Shown here in pieces: positions 20,813-29,887 of a stretch of DNA of 64,000 nt. Where the stretch lies: NCBI RefSeq assembly GCF_003850565.1, contig NZ_CP027706.1:620001-684000 (forward strand). The letters are read 5' to 3'. The notes beneath the pieces are model-generated. The model worked only from the letters and a program-made list of their open reading frames with translations, made no database searches and was not told where the DNA came from. Numbering within the stretch: the first letter of the stretch is position 1; every line of letters starts with the position of its first letter. The translations under genes and the position numbers were made by a program. This DNA is from Pseudomonas sessilinigenes. GTDB lineage: Bacteria > Pseudomonadota > Gammaproteobacteria > Pseudomonadales > Pseudomonadaceae.

Positions 20813-22372
20813 TCAGCGGCTCAGGTACATCCGCGTCGTCAGCAGGTACACCGGCAGGCCCGAGACCAGGATCAGCAGCACCGCATAGGGCGCCGCTGCC
20901 GCGAACTCCAGGTTCGAGGTATGGGCCCAGACTGCAGTGGCCAGGGTGTTCAATCCTGTAGGGCTGAGCAGCAGGGTCGCAGTGAGTTCCTTCATCGCAT
21001 CCAGGAATACCAGGGCGAAAGCCGCACCCAGTGCCGGGAAGATGATCGGCAGGGTGACCCGGCAAAAGGCCCCGAACGATGAGGCCCCCAGGGTTCGTGC
21101 CGCCTCTTCCAGCTGTGGTGCTGCCTTGTTCAAGGCTGTGCGAATCGGTGCCTGGGCCAGTGGCAGGAACAGCAAGGCGTAGGCGATCAGCAGCAGGGTC
21201 GAGGTCTGGTACAGCGCCGGCACATAGTGCAAGGCGAAGTACACCAGGGTCAGGGCGATCACCAGGCCTGGCAAAGCGTGCAGCAAGTAGGGCAGGCGTT
21301 CGGCCCAGATCGCCAGGCGGCCCTTGTAGCGCACCACCAGCAGGCCTACCGGCACCGCGAGCACCAGACACAGCGCAGCTCCGCCCAAGGACAGTGCCAG
21401 GGACGAGAGCAGGGCTTCACCGATCGCGGCAATAGGGAAGGCGGCCGATGAGCCCACTGCCAGCCAATAGCCCAGCATCCCCAGGGGGATACCGCTGCCG
21501 ATCACTGCCAGCAGCAAGCAATACACTTGCCCGATGGCGGACCAGCTGCCCAGTCCGACCTGTTCGGCCCGGCGCGCCACGCCCTGGCCGATGCGTACGT
21601 GCCGGCCTTTGCCGCGGGCCCGCAACTCCAGCCATAGCAGGGTCAGGCACAACAGCAGCAGGACAGCCGAGAGCATCGCCGCGTTGGCGTTGCTGAACTC
21701 CAGTTCGAATTGTTGGTAGATCGCCGTGGTGAAGGTTTGCAGGCCCATGATCGACAAGGCGCCGAACTCCACCAGCATGTGCAGGGCGATCAACAACGAT
21801 CCCGCCAATAGCGAAGGCCACAGTAGGGGCAGGGTGACCTTGAGAAACACTCCCCAGCGGCCTTGCCCCAGGGTGCGTGCCGATTCTTCCAGGGAAGGAT
21901 CGAGATTGCGCAGGGTGGCGGCCACTGGCAGGAACACCAGCGGGTACTTGGAGAGGGTCATCACCAGGATCGCGCCGCCCAGTCCCTCGAAGCTGGCGCT
22001 CAGGGATACCCAGGTGAAACTGCTGACGAAAGCCGGCACGGCGAATGGCAGGCACAGCACCACACCCCAGATCCTCCGGCCCGGTAGGTCGCTGCGTTCC
22101 AGCAGCCAGGCCAGGGACAGGCCGATGATGGCGCAGGCGCCGGTCGTCCCGAGCATCAGTAGCAGGGTGTTGCGCAGCAGCCGGAACACGTAGGGGCGCC
22201 ACAGCAGATGCCAGGCCTCAGCCCAGCCAGCTTGCCAGGCCTTGAGTGCGACATAGGCCAGGGGCAAGAGGCTCAGGCAGACCAGTAGCAGGACCGGCAG
22301 TAGCAGCCAGGCGGGAGGGGGCTTGCGCCCCGGTGCGCGTTGGGCGCGTGCAGCGGAAAGCGAAGGGCCCAT
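20813..22372 (-). CDS. Iron(III) ABC transporter permease, two-domain FbpB/HitB type
   Basis: 519 residues made of two fused six-helix permease units. Each carries an EAA loop for contact with the ATPase: EESARTLGQGRWGVFLKVTLP in the first half and EEAARTLGASSFGAFCRVTLP in the second. This double architecture is typical of FbpB/SfuB/HitB ferric-iron permeases. It starts at the stop of the upstream binding-protein gene (one-base overlap at 22372), so the two are one unit. No ATPase gene follows; the next gene is the convergent chemoreceptor. Assignment to iron rests on the partner protein and the fused architecture. Confidence 0.88.
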   Translation of the reverse strand: MGPSLSAARAQRAPGRKPPPAWLLLPVLLLVCLSLLPLAYVALKAWQAGWAEAWHLLWRPYVFRLLRNTLLLMLGTTGACAIIGLSLAWLLERSDLPGRRIWGVVLCLPFAVPAFVSSFTWVSLSASFEGLGGAILVMTLSKYPLVFLPVAATLRNLDPSLEESARTLGQGRWGVFLKVTLPLLWPSLLAGSLLIALHMLVEFGALSIMGLQTFTTAIYQQFELEFSNANAAMLSAVLLLLCLTLLWLELRARGKGRHVRIGQGVARRAEQVGLGSWSAIGQVYCLLLAVIGSGIPLGMLGYWLAVGSSAAFPIAAIGEALLSSLALSLGGAALCLVLAVPVGLLVVRYKGRLAIWAERLPYLLHALPGLVIALTLVYFALHYVPALYQTSTLLLIAYALLFLPLAQAPIRTALNKAAPQLEEAARTLGASSFGAFCRVTLPIIFPALGAAFALVFLDAMKELTATLLLSPTGLNTLATAVWAHTSNLEFAAAAPYAVLLILVSGLPVYLLTTRMYLSR

Positions 22373-23397
22373 CAGTTCAGGCCGACATCACGTTCCAGCT
22401 CCAGGGCCTGTTCGGCATTGCCCAGGTCGGCGGGTGTCACCTGCGGAGGGTTCAGCTCGCTGAAAGGCTTGAGCCCGCGGTCGGACTCCATGCCCTTGTG
22501 CAGCGGGTATTCCGCGGTGGTCTGGGTGATCACGCGCTGACCTTCTTCGCTGGCCATGTAGGCGAGGAACTGCTGGGCTTCCTTGGGGTGCTTGCTGGAC
22601 TTGAGTACCGCAGCACTGGAGACGGTGATCAGGCCACCGGCATCGCCATTGGTGAAGTAGTGCAGCTTGGACTCCAGCTGGCCTCTCTCCCGTTGCAGGG
22701 CGAACCAGTAGTAGTTGTTCGCCAGGACCGCGGCAATTTCACCGTTTTCCACGGCCTTGAGCGCCACCATGTTGTTGCTGTAGATCTTGCCGAAGGCACG
22801 CAGCCCGGTCAGCCACTCTTCCGCTGCGTCCATGTCGTGCAGCTTGATGATCGCCACGGCCTGTTCCTGGAAGGCGCCACTGGTGGGGACGAAGCCGATC
22901 TTGCCTTGCCACTGGGGTTGGGAGAATTCCAGTACCGATGTGGGCAGGTCCTTTTCAGCGATCAGCTTGGGATTGAAGGCCACCACGCGCACGCGGGCGG
23001 TGATGCCGATCCAGGTACCGTTGCTGGCCACGTACTCCTTGGGCAGTACGGCCAGGGTGGCGCTGTCGGTCTGGGCTAGCAGGCCTTGTTCCCCCAGTTT
23101 GTTCAGGGGTGGGGATTCTTCGGAATAGATCACGTCGGCGGGGGAGCGATCGCCTTCTTCCACTACCTGGCTGGCCAGCTGATTGCTGCTGCCCTTGCGG
23201 ACATTGACGTGAATCCCGGTCTTGGCTTCGAAGGCCTTGGCGATCGCCTCGCCGACTTCCTTGTGCTGGCCGTTGTACAGGGTCAGCGATACGGGCTCGT
23301 CGGCCCGGGTGAGTGGAGATGCCAGGGTCAGTCCCAGCAAAGTGATGGTCAAGCCACGCAGAAGGGATGTTGAAAGGCGGGTGTTTCTAAACATCAT
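22372..23397 (-). CDS. Iron(III) ABC transporter periplasmic binding protein, FbpA/HitA type
   Basis: 341 residues. Signal peptide to about 32 (cleavage near SPLTRA/DEP), then a periplasmic-binding fold. The adjacent tyrosines Tyr229-Tyr230 in NNYYWF match the iron-coordinating pair of ferric-binding proteins, and YSEESPPL near 91-98 is another family segment. Delivers ferric iron to the fused permease encoded directly downstream. ATG-ATG start; the first is annotated. A 14-bp perfect palindrome 47 bp upstream may be an operator. Confidence 0.88.
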   Translation of the reverse strand: MMFRNTRLSTSLLRGLTITLLGLTLASPLTRADEPVSLTLYNGQHKEVGEAIAKAFEAKTGIHVNVRKGSSNQLASQVVEEGDRSPADVIYSEESPPLNKLGEQGLLAQTDSATLAVLPKEYVASNGTWIGITARVRVVAFNPKLIAEKDLPTSVLEFSQPQWQGKIGFVPTSGAFQEQAVAIIKLHDMDAAEEWLTGLRAFGKIYSNNMVALKAVENGEIAAVLANNYYWFALQRERGQLESKLHYFTNGDAGGLITVSSAAVLKSSKHPKEAQQFLAYMASEEGQRVITQTTAEYPLHKGMESDRGLKPFSELNPPQVTPADLGNAEQALELERDVGLN

Positions 23398-23443
23398 TCG
23401 CAGGTTTCCTCACTGTTGTGCCGCAAAAACTTGTAACAATCAT

Positions 23444-23457
23444 AAACGATATCGTTT
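23444..23457 (-). promoter_or_regulatory. Palindrome upstream of the iron-binding-protein gene
   Basis: AAACGATATCGTTT is a perfect 14-bp palindrome 47 bp before the start codon, in AT-rich sequence where a promoter is expected. It aligns poorly with the 19-bp Fur consensus, so the regulator is left open. Confidence 0.45.
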
Positions 23458-23519
23458 CTCATGTGCGCTTTGCGAGGGAGGAGGCTTTGTGCGGAGGGAA
23501 TTACATGGGCTAGAAACGC

Positions 23520-23543
23520 AAAAACCCGCTTTCGCGGGTTTTT
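23520..23543 (-). terminator. Terminator of the downstream tRNA-Leu gene
   Basis: 10-bp stem AAAAACCCGC/GCGGGTTTTT around a TTTC loop, 35 bp after the tRNA 3' end on the minus strand. Stem and loop are identical to the one after the other tRNA copy. Confidence 0.88.
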
Positions 23544-23578
23544 GTGAAGCTTCAGAGCATTGCGCTGAAGTTTTGAAT

Positions 23579-23665
23579 TGGTGCCCAGAAGAAGACTCGA
23601 ACTTCCACGGCCTTGCGGCCACCAGCACCTGAAGCTGGCGTGTCTACCAATTTCACCATCTGGGC
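23579..23665 (-). tRNA. tRNA-Leu (anticodon CAG), copy 1
   Basis: 87 nt on the minus strand. Acceptor GCCCAGA pairs with TCTGGGC, the discriminator is A and the CCA end is encoded (23579-23581). The anticodon arm CCAGC-TTCAGGT-GCTGG places CAG at 23629-23631. The long variable arm (GGCCGCAAGGCC) and the TTCGAGT loop are class II leucine tRNA features. The sequence appears identical to copy 2. Confidence 0.97.
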
Positions 23666-23698
23666 AGTATCGACATCGTTGCCGTGTCGATGGGGCGC

Positions 23699-23727
23699 AC
23701 TATACGGGCAGTGTTTTGATCTGTAAA
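23699..23727 (-). promoter_or_regulatory. sigma-70 promoter of tRNA-Leu copy 1
   Basis: On the minus strand TTTACA (23722-23727), 17-bp spacer, TATAGT (23699-23704), followed by a GC-rich discriminator (GCGCC), as expected for a stringently controlled stable-RNA promoter. Confidence 0.85.
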
Positions 23728-23783
23728 CCCCTGTTTTGCTTTTATTAAATCAAGCACTTAGGAAAATCAGGAGCTTAGAACGC

Positions 23784-23807
23784 AAAAACCCGCTTTCGCG
23801 GGTTTTT
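23784..23807 (-). terminator. Terminator of the upstream tRNA-Leu gene
   Basis: Same 10-bp AAAAACCCGC/GCGGGTTTTT stem with TTTC loop as at 23520, lying 41 bp after tRNA copy 2. The two tRNAs are therefore separate transcription units. Confidence 0.88.
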
Positions 23808-23847
23808 GTTGGAGCCTTGAAATTGATCTAATCTCAAGCTCTTGAAT

Positions 23848-23934
23848 TGGTGCCCAGAAGAAGACTCGAACTTCCACGGCCTTGCGGCCACCAGCACCTG
23901 AAGCTGGCGTGTCTACCAATTTCACCATCTGGGC
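23848..23934 (-). tRNA. tRNA-Leu (anticodon CAG), copy 2
   Basis: 87 nt, minus strand, same sequence, CAG anticodon and encoded CCA end as copy 1, offset by 269 bp. It reads CUG codons, the most used leucine codon in these GC-rich genes. Confidence 0.97.
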
Positions 23935-23967
23935 GTATCGTTGACGTCTCCGTCGTCGATGGCGCGC

Positions 23968-23996
23968 ACTATACGGATGCTGTTTTGAGCTGTAAA
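23968..23996 (-). promoter_or_regulatory. sigma-70 promoter of tRNA-Leu copy 2
   Basis: TTTACA (23991-23996), 17-bp spacer, TATAGT (23968-23973), then GCGCGCC on the minus strand; near-duplicate of the promoter of copy 1. Confidence 0.85.
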
Positions 23997-24158
23997 CCCC
24001 TGGGTTCGAAAAAGTTTGAAAAAAGTCCTTGGGGATAAACAGGAGTCTGTTTCTGAGCCAGGGAGGAGGGATTTCGGGCGTTGTCTGAGCCTGAAATTTC
24101 CCGTTTCAATACGTGTATGCCAAACTAACCGAGATATAGACAAGGTGAAATTTATCTA

Positions 24159-26759
24159 ATGGCCGATTGGCAGTCCCTCGATCCCGAGGCCGCTCGTGAA
24201 GCGGAAAAATACGAAAACCCTATTCCTAGCCGCGAACTCATCCTCCAGCATCTGGCTGACCGAGGCTCGCCTGCTAGTCGCGAGCAACTGGTAGACGAGT
24301 TCGGCCTGACCACCGAGGACCAACTCGAAGCCTTGCGTCGCCGCCTGCGCGCCATGGAGCGCGATGCTCAATTGATTTACACCCGCCGGGGCACCTACGC
24401 GCCCGTGGACAAGCTCGACCTGATTCTCGGCCGTATCAGCGGTCACCGCGACGGTTTCGGCTTCCTGGTGCCGGACGACGGCAGTGAAGACCTGTTCATG
24501 AGTCCGGCCCAGATGCGCCTGGTGTTCGATGGCGACCGGGCATTGGCCCGTGTTTCTGGCCTAGATCGCCGCGGCCGTCGTGAAGGCGTGATCGTCGAAG
24601 TGGTATCGCGTGCCCATGAAAGTATCGTCGGTCGCTACTTCGAAGAGGGCGGTATCGGCTTTGTCGTCGCGGATAACCCGAAGATCCAGCAGGAAGTGCT
24701 GGTGACGCCAGGTCGCAATGCCAATGCCAAGATCGGTCAGTTCGTCGAGGTGAAGATCACTCACTGGCCGACCCCGCGCTTCCAGCCACAGGGCGATGTG
24801 ATCGAAGTCGTAGGTAACTATATGGCGCCGGGCATGGAGATCGACGTTGCCCTGCGCACCTACGATATTCCACATGTATGGCCCGAGGCCGTCCTCAAGG
24901 AGGCCGGCAAGCTCAAGCCTGAAGTGGAAGAGAAGGACAAGGAAAAGCGTATCGACCTGCGCGACCTGCCCTTCGTCACCATCGATGGCGAGGACGCCCG
25001 CGACTTCGACGATGCCGTCTATTGCGAAGCCAAGCCCGGCAAGCTGCGCCTGTTCGGTGGCGGCTGGAAGCTGTATGTGGCGATCGCCGACGTTTCCAGC
25101 TACGTGAAGATCGGTTCGGCCCTGGATGCTGAAGCCCAGGTGCGTGGCAACTCGGTGTACTTCCCCGAGCGCGTGGTCCCGATGCTGCCGGAAGAGCTGT
25201 CCAACGGCCTCTGCTCGCTCAATCCCAAGGTGGATCGCCTGGCCATGGTCTGCGAGATGACCATTTCCAAGTCCGGTGAGATGACCGATTACCAGTTCTA
25301 TGAAGCGGTAATCCACTCCAAGGCGCGCCTGACCTACAACAAGGTCAGTACCATGCTCGAGCATTCCAAGACCTCCGAAGCCAAGCAGCTGCGCGGTGAA
25401 TATGCCGATGTGGTACCGCACCTGAAGCAGCTTTACGCGCTGTACAAGGTCCTGCTGGGCGCGCGCCATACCCGTGGTGCCATCGACTTTGAAACCCAGG
25501 AAACCCGGATCATCTTCGGTTCTGAGCGCAAGATCGCCGAAATTCGCCCAACTGCGCGCAACGATGCCCACAAGCTGATCGAGGAATGCATGCTGGCGGC
25601 CAACGTGGCCACCGCCGAGTTCCTGCAGAAGCATGAGATTCCGGCGCTTTATCGGGTGCATGATGGTCCGCCGCCGGAGCGCCTGGAGAAGTTGCGGGCT
25701 TTCCTCGGCGAGCTGGGGCTGTCCTTGCATAAGGGCAAGGAGGGGCCGACGCCCAAGGACTACCAGGCGTTGCTGGAGAACATCAAGGACCGTCCGGATT
25801 ACCACCTGATCCAGACCGTCATGCTGCGTTCCTTGAGCCAGGCGGTATACAGCGCGGACAACCAGGGGCACTTCGGCCTGAATTACGAGGCCTACACCCA
25901 CTTCACCTCGCCGATCCGTCGTTATCCCGACTTGCTGACCCACCGGGCCATTCGCAGTGTCATCCACTCCCGGCAAGATACGCCTCATGTGCGTCGTGCC
26001 GGGGCGTCGAGTATTCCCAAGGCGCGGATCTATCCGTACGACGAAGTCACTCTGGAGCAGCTCGGTGAGCAATGCTCGATGAGCGAGCGTCGTGCCGATG
26101 AAGCCACCCGCGATGTCGTGAACTGGCTCAAGTGCGAGTTCATGAAGGATCGCGTGGGCGAGTCCTTCCCGGGAGTGATCACGGCAGTGACCGGTTTCGG
26201 GCTGTTCGTCGAGCTGACCGATATCTATGTCGAAGGCCTGGTGCACGTGACGGCCTTGCCTGGCGACTACTACCACTTTGACCCTGTGCACCATCGCCTG
26301 GCGGGCGAGCGCACGGGGCGCAGCTTCCGCTTGGGCGATACCGTGGAAGTGCGCGTCATGCGAGTCGATCTTGATGAGCGCAAGATCGATTTCGAGATGG
26401 CGGAAAAAACCATCAATGCCCCGATCGGCCGCAAGAAGCGTGGCGCGCCCGATGTGTCGGCGAGCAAGCCTGCCGAGGCTGCGCCCTCCAGCAAGCCGGC
26501 ACGACGTGGCGCTGCCAAGGAAAAGGCGGGCGATGCCTACCGTCCAAGCGATGCTGCAGCGAAAAACGCCGAAGTGCGCAAGAGCCGGGAAATGAAACGG
26601 GCGTTGTTGGCTGAGGCCAAGAGTGGAGGCAAGGCCCCTGCTGGCAAGTCCAGCAAGCCGGCCGCCGATAAACCCGCGAAACCGAGCAAGCATCGCAAGG
26701 GGCCGCCCAAGGCCGGTGCAAAGAGCAGTGGTGCACGTAAACCTAAGGCCAAGTCATGA
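24159..26759 (+). CDS. rnr: Ribonuclease R
   Basis: 866-residue processive 3'-5' exoribonuclease that degrades structured RNA. N-terminal helix-turn-helix region about 20-90, cold-shock domains about 85-230, RNB catalytic domain about 260-590 with the metal-binding GEDARDFDDAV motif near 277-287. An S1 domain lies near 660-750 (FPGVITAVTGFGLFVELTD), followed by a long Lys/Ala/Pro-rich basic tail (about 760-866) that promotes RNA and ribosome binding. Four-base ATGA overlap with rlmB. Confidence 0.96.
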   Translation: MADWQSLDPEAAREAEKYENPIPSRELILQHLADRGSPASREQLVDEFGLTTEDQLEALRRRLRAMERDAQLIYTRRGTYAPVDKLDLILGRISGHRDGFGFLVPDDGSEDLFMSPAQMRLVFDGDRALARVSGLDRRGRREGVIVEVVSRAHESIVGRYFEEGGIGFVVADNPKIQQEVLVTPGRNANAKIGQFVEVKITHWPTPRFQPQGDVIEVVGNYMAPGMEIDVALRTYDIPHVWPEAVLKEAGKLKPEVEEKDKEKRIDLRDLPFVTIDGEDARDFDDAVYCEAKPGKLRLFGGGWKLYVAIADVSSYVKIGSALDAEAQVRGNSVYFPERVVPMLPEELSNGLCSLNPKVDRLAMVCEMTISKSGEMTDYQFYEAVIHSKARLTYNKVSTMLEHSKTSEAKQLRGEYADVVPHLKQLYALYKVLLGARHTRGAIDFETQETRIIFGSERKIAEIRPTARNDAHKLIEECMLAANVATAEFLQKHEIPALYRVHDGPPPERLEKLRAFLGELGLSLHKGKEGPTPKDYQALLENIKDRPDYHLIQTVMLRSLSQAVYSADNQGHFGLNYEAYTHFTSPIRRYPDLLTHRAIRSVIHSRQDTPHVRRAGASSIPKARIYPYDEVTLEQLGEQCSMSERRADEATRDVVNWLKCEFMKDRVGESFPGVITAVTGFGLFVELTDIYVEGLVHVTALPGDYYHFDPVHHRLAGERTGRSFRLGDTVEVRVMRVDLDERKIDFEMAEKTINAPIGRKKRGAPDVSASKPAEAAPSSKPARRGAAKEKAGDAYRPSDAAAKNAEVRKSREMKRALLAEAKSGGKAPAGKSSKPAADKPAKPSKHRKGPPKAGAKSSGARKPKAKS

Positions 26760-27511
26760 GTCAGTTGGAAAAAATCTACGGCGTACACGCTGTGGAAGCG
26801 TTGCTGCGCCATCATCCCAAGCGGGTCAAGCAGATCTGGCTGGCTGAAGGGCGCAGTGATCCGCGGGTCCAGGTGCTGCTGGACCTGGCTGGGCAGAACC
26901 GGGTTGCCGTAGGGCAGGCCGAGCGCCGTGAAATGGACGCCTGGGTCGAGGGTGTGCACCAGGGCGTGGTGGCGGAAGTCAGCCCGAGCCAGGTGTGGGG
27001 CGAAGCCATGCTGGACGAGCTGCTGGACCGTACCGAAGGGGCGCCACTGTTGCTGGTGCTCGATGGCGTGACCGATCCGCATAACCTCGGAGCCTGCCTG
27101 CGTACCGCCGATGCAGCGGGCGCCCTGGCCGTACTGGTGCCCAAGGACAAGTCGGCAACCCTGACCCCGGCTGTGCGCAAGGTGGCCTGCGGGGCTGCCG
27201 AAGTGATCCCGTTGGTGGCTGTGACCAATCTGGCCCGCACTCTGGAGAAACTCCAGCAGCGTGGCCTCTGGGTCGTCGGTACCGCCGGTGAGGCCGAGCA
27301 GGAGCTGTACGCTCAGGATCTGACCGGGCCGACGATCATCGTCATGGGGGCCGAGGGTAAAGGCATGCGCCGCCTGACCCGTGAGCATTGCGACTTCCTG
27401 GTGCGCTTGCCGATGGCCGGTAGCGTCAGCAGCCTTAACGTCTCCGTGGCTACCGGGGTCTGCCTGTTCGAGGCTGCGCGCCAGCGCAACGCCAAGGCCG
27501 CACGCAAGTAG
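26756..27511 (+). CDS. rlmB: 23S rRNA (guanosine-2'-O)-methyltransferase RlmB
   Basis: 251-residue SpoU-family methyltransferase modifying G2251 of 23S rRNA (E. coli numbering). N-terminal substrate-binding domain (YGVHAVEALLRHHP), then the three SPOUT knot motifs: DPHNLGACLRTADAAG, VMGAEGKGM and the C-terminal LPMAGSVSSLNVSVA. Overlaps rnr by four bases, the usual rnr-rlmB pair. Confidence 0.96.
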   Translation: MSQLEKIYGVHAVEALLRHHPKRVKQIWLAEGRSDPRVQVLLDLAGQNRVAVGQAERREMDAWVEGVHQGVVAEVSPSQVWGEAMLDELLDRTEGAPLLLVLDGVTDPHNLGACLRTADAAGALAVLVPKDKSATLTPAVRKVACGAAEVIPLVAVTNLARTLEKLQQRGLWVVGTAGEAEQELYAQDLTGPTIIVMGAEGKGMRRLTREHCDFLVRLPMAGSVSSLNVSVATGVCLFEAARQRNAKAARK

Positions 27512-27603
27512 CAAGCAATCGGCAAGTCATGGGCGGCAAGTGCTCCTGCTTGTCGCTTGAGGCTCATGGCTTGCAGTTGTTGTTCAAATATTCACCAATT
27601 GCC

Positions 27604-27632
27604 TTGCACCGCTGTTCCCCCTTCTCTACAAT
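27604..27632 (+). promoter_or_regulatory. sigma-70 promoter of the rpsF operon
   Basis: TTGCAC (27604-27609), 17-bp C/T-rich spacer, TACAAT (27627-27632). The resulting leader of about 115 nt contains several short stems, including CCGCTTATAGGCGG near 27714-27727. This is where an S6:S18-binding autoregulatory RNA element would be expected. Confidence 0.8.
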
Positions 27633-27752
27633 TGCGCCCCTTGCCGTGACGGCAGGCGCATATGTGCCTACTACCAGGCAAGACACACAAGTGTCATTCA
27701 CTCCTTGTCTGACCGCTTATAGGCGGCAGGCTACAACCCGTAAGGAGCATTC

Positions 27753-28178
27753 ATGCGTCATTACGAAATCATCTTTTTGGTCCACCCGGATCAAAGCGAG
27801 CAAGTCGGCGGCATGGTTGAGCGTTACACCAAGCTGATCGAAGAAGACGGCGGCAAAATCCACCGTCTGGAAGACTGGGGCCGTCGTCAACTGGCCTACG
27901 CAATCAACAATGTTCACAAGGCTCACTACGTGATGCTGAACGTTGAGTGCACCGGTAAAGCCCTGGCTGAGCTGGAAGACAACTTCCGTTACAACGATGC
28001 AGTGATCCGTAACCTGGTCATCCGTCGCGAAGAGGCCATCACTGGCCAATCCGAGATGCTCAAGGCTGAAGAAAACCGCAGTGAGCGCCGTGAGCGTCGC
28101 GACCGTCCTGAGCATGCTGACAGCGCCGATGGCGACGACAGCAATGACAGCGACAACAGCGATAACGCTGACGAGTAA
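27753..28178 (+). CDS. rpsF: 30S ribosomal protein S6
   Basis: 141 residues. Ferredoxin-like S6 core ([18 protein letters not shown], residues 1-100) that pairs with S18 on the 30S platform. The C-terminal 40 residues are charged and end in a Ser/Asp/Asn-rich acidic repeat (about 125-141), the region that receives added glutamates from RimK in other bacteria. TAAGGAG lies just before the start. First gene of the rpsF-rpsR-DUF2232-rplI operon. Confidence 0.97.
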   Translation: MRHYEIIFLVHPDQSEQVGGMVERYTKLIEEDGGKIHRLEDWGRRQLAYAINNVHKAHYVMLNVECTGKALAELEDNFRYNDAVIRNLVIRREEAITGQSEMLKAEENRSERRERRDRPEHADSADGDDSNDSDNSDNADE

Positions 28179-28206
28179 TCCACGGACCTTTTGAGGAGCC
28201 AATTAC

Positions 28207-28437
28207 ATGGCACGTTTCTTCCGTCGTCGTAAATTCTGCCGCTTCACCGCTGAAGACGTGAAAGAGATCGATTACAAAGATCTCAACACTCTGAAAGCCT
28301 ACGTATCCGAGACCGGCAAAATCGTTCCAAGCCGCATCACCGGTACCAAAGCTCGTTATCAGCGTCAGCTGGCTACCGCTATCAAGCGCGCCCGCTTCCT
28401 GGCCCTGCTGGCCTACACCGACAGCCACGGCCGCTGA
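28207..28437 (+). CDS. rpsR: 30S ribosomal protein S18
   Basis: 76 residues, full family length, beginning [13 protein letters not shown] and containing the conserved [19 protein letters not shown] and [12 protein letters not shown] segments. Binds S6 in the 30S subunit. GAGGAG precedes the ATG by eight bases. Confidence 0.98.
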
Positions 28438-28473
28438 GACCGGGTAGTCGACAAGTAGTAAGGGATTGAATGC

Positions 28474-29373
28474 ATGCGCGCCTTAGCTGAGTTCATCATG
28501 CGCGGTCGTGTGCAGGCCACTCTGGTAGTGGCTGGCTGTTCGGCATTGCCGTTGTTGTATTGGTTGGGTGCTGCCGCTGCAAGCCTTGTGCTGCTGCGGC
28601 GCGGGCTGCAGGGCGCCATGGGTGTCCTGGCTCTGGGAGTGCTGCCGGCATTGCTCTGGTGGCTGACGTTCGATGACCCGCGGGCATTTCTTGTGCTGCT
28701 GGGGTCTTCGAGTCTTGCGTTGGTTTTGCGCGCAAGCGAATCCTGGACCCGCGTGCTGCTGGTCAGCATAGCGATGGGGTTGGTGTTTGCTGGTGTCTTG
28801 GGTGCGGCGTTCCGCCCCCAGATCGAAGCGCTGTCACAGGAACTGATCAAGATCCTGCCGATGGCCTTGGGTGAGGTCTACCAGCAGTTGTCGGTTGAAG
28901 AGCGAGCTCGCCTCGCTACGCTGATCGCACCGATCCTGACCGGCCTGATTGCGGCCTTGTTGCAAGCCATCAGCGTGCTGAGCCTGATTCTTGGGCGTTA
29001 TTGGCAAGCTGTGTTGTACAACCCGGGTGGTTTTGGGCGCGAGTTCCGCGCCATCAGAATCCCCGTTGCACCAGCGATGCTCCTGCTGGCGTGCATGCTT
29101 GTTGGGCCGAACTTCGGACCTCAACTGGCCATGTTGACGCCGATGTGCAGTGTGCCGCTGGCTTTCGCCGGGCTGGCCCTGATTCACGGGCTGGTGGCGC
29201 AAGGGCGACTGGCCAGGTTCTGGCTGGTGGGGGTGTACATCACGATGCTGCCATTCATGCAGCTGGTCTATCCGTTACTCGTGGTCCTGGCCATTGTCGA
29301 CAGCCTGATTGATTTTCGCGGACGTTTGGCCTCGAAAGATGCCGGTAACGGCTCCGCGAACGGTGAAGGTTAA
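28474..29373 (+). CDS. DUF2232-family membrane protein
   Basis: 299 residues with about eight hydrophobic segments spread from residue 15 to 285 and only short charged loops. No catalytic motif is visible. Its place between rpsR and rplI and its all-membrane character match the DUF2232 (YybS-like) protein found at this position in pseudomonads. Function unknown; translation with ribosomal proteins suggests a growth-linked role, which is inference only. Confidence 0.8.
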   Translation: MRALAEFIMRGRVQATLVVAGCSALPLLYWLGAAAASLVLLRRGLQGAMGVLALGVLPALLWWLTFDDPRAFLVLLGSSSLALVLRASESWTRVLLVSIAMGLVFAGVLGAAFRPQIEALSQELIKILPMALGEVYQQLSVEERARLATLIAPILTGLIAALLQAISVLSLILGRYWQAVLYNPGGFGREFRAIRIPVAPAMLLLACMLVGPNFGPQLAMLTPMCSVPLAFAGLALIHGLVAQGRLARFWLVGVYITMLPFMQLVYPLLVVLAIVDSLIDFRGRLASKDAGNGSANGEG

Positions 29374-29394
29374 AAGTTAAGAGGTTATTACCAA

Positions 29395-29841
29395 ATGGAA
29401 CTGATCCTGCTGGAAAAAATCGCCAACCTGGGCAACCTGGGCGATAAGGTAAACGTTAAGGCTGGTTACGGCCGTAACTACCTGCTGCCTTTCGGCAAAG
29501 CCACCGCTGCTACCGCTGCCAACCTGGCTGCGTTCGAAGCGCGTCGTGCCGAGCTGGAAAAACTGGCTGCAGAGAAGAAGGCTTCTGCCGAAACTCGCGC
29601 TGCGCAACTGGCTGAGCTGGAAGTGACCATCACTGCCACCGCTGGTGACGAAGGCAAGCTGTTCGGTTCGATCGGCACCCACGACATCGCTGACGCACTG
29701 ACCGCCTCCGGCGTTGAAGTTGCGAAAAGCGAAGTTCGTCTGCCGAACGGCACCATCCGTAACGTAGGTGAGTTCGACGTAGCCGTGCACCTGCACGCTG
29801 AAGTCGAAGCAACCGTACGCGTTGTCGTGGTGGCTGCTTAA
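29395..29841 (+). CDS. rplI: 50S ribosomal protein L9
   Basis: 148 residues. N-terminal globular domain with [19 protein letters not shown] and [13 protein letters not shown], a long connecting helix rich in Ala, Glu and Lys (about 45-75), and a C-terminal rRNA-binding domain. Bound near the L1 stalk of 23S rRNA. Last gene of the ribosomal operon, with a terminator 47 bp downstream. Confidence 0.98.
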   Translation: MELILLEKIANLGNLGDKVNVKAGYGRNYLLPFGKATAATAANLAAFEARRAELEKLAAEKKASAETRAAQLAELEVTITATAGDEGKLFGSIGTHDIADALTASGVEVAKSEVRLPNGTIRNVGEFDVAVHLHAEVEATVRVVVVAA

Positions 29842-29887
29842 GCAGTACCAAATCGTCTGGCACCTTGTGTGGCTGACGGTTAACATC

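Noticed and set aside
23444..23457. Palindrome upstream of the iron-binding-protein gene read as a Fur box
   Set aside because: Alignment with the 19-bp Fur consensus matches only about half the positions; kept as an operator of unknown type.
24561..26693. 710-codon open frame antisense to rnr
   Set aside because: Composition artefact of GC-rich third positions; rnr matches its family throughout and this frame has no ribosome-binding site or family resemblance.
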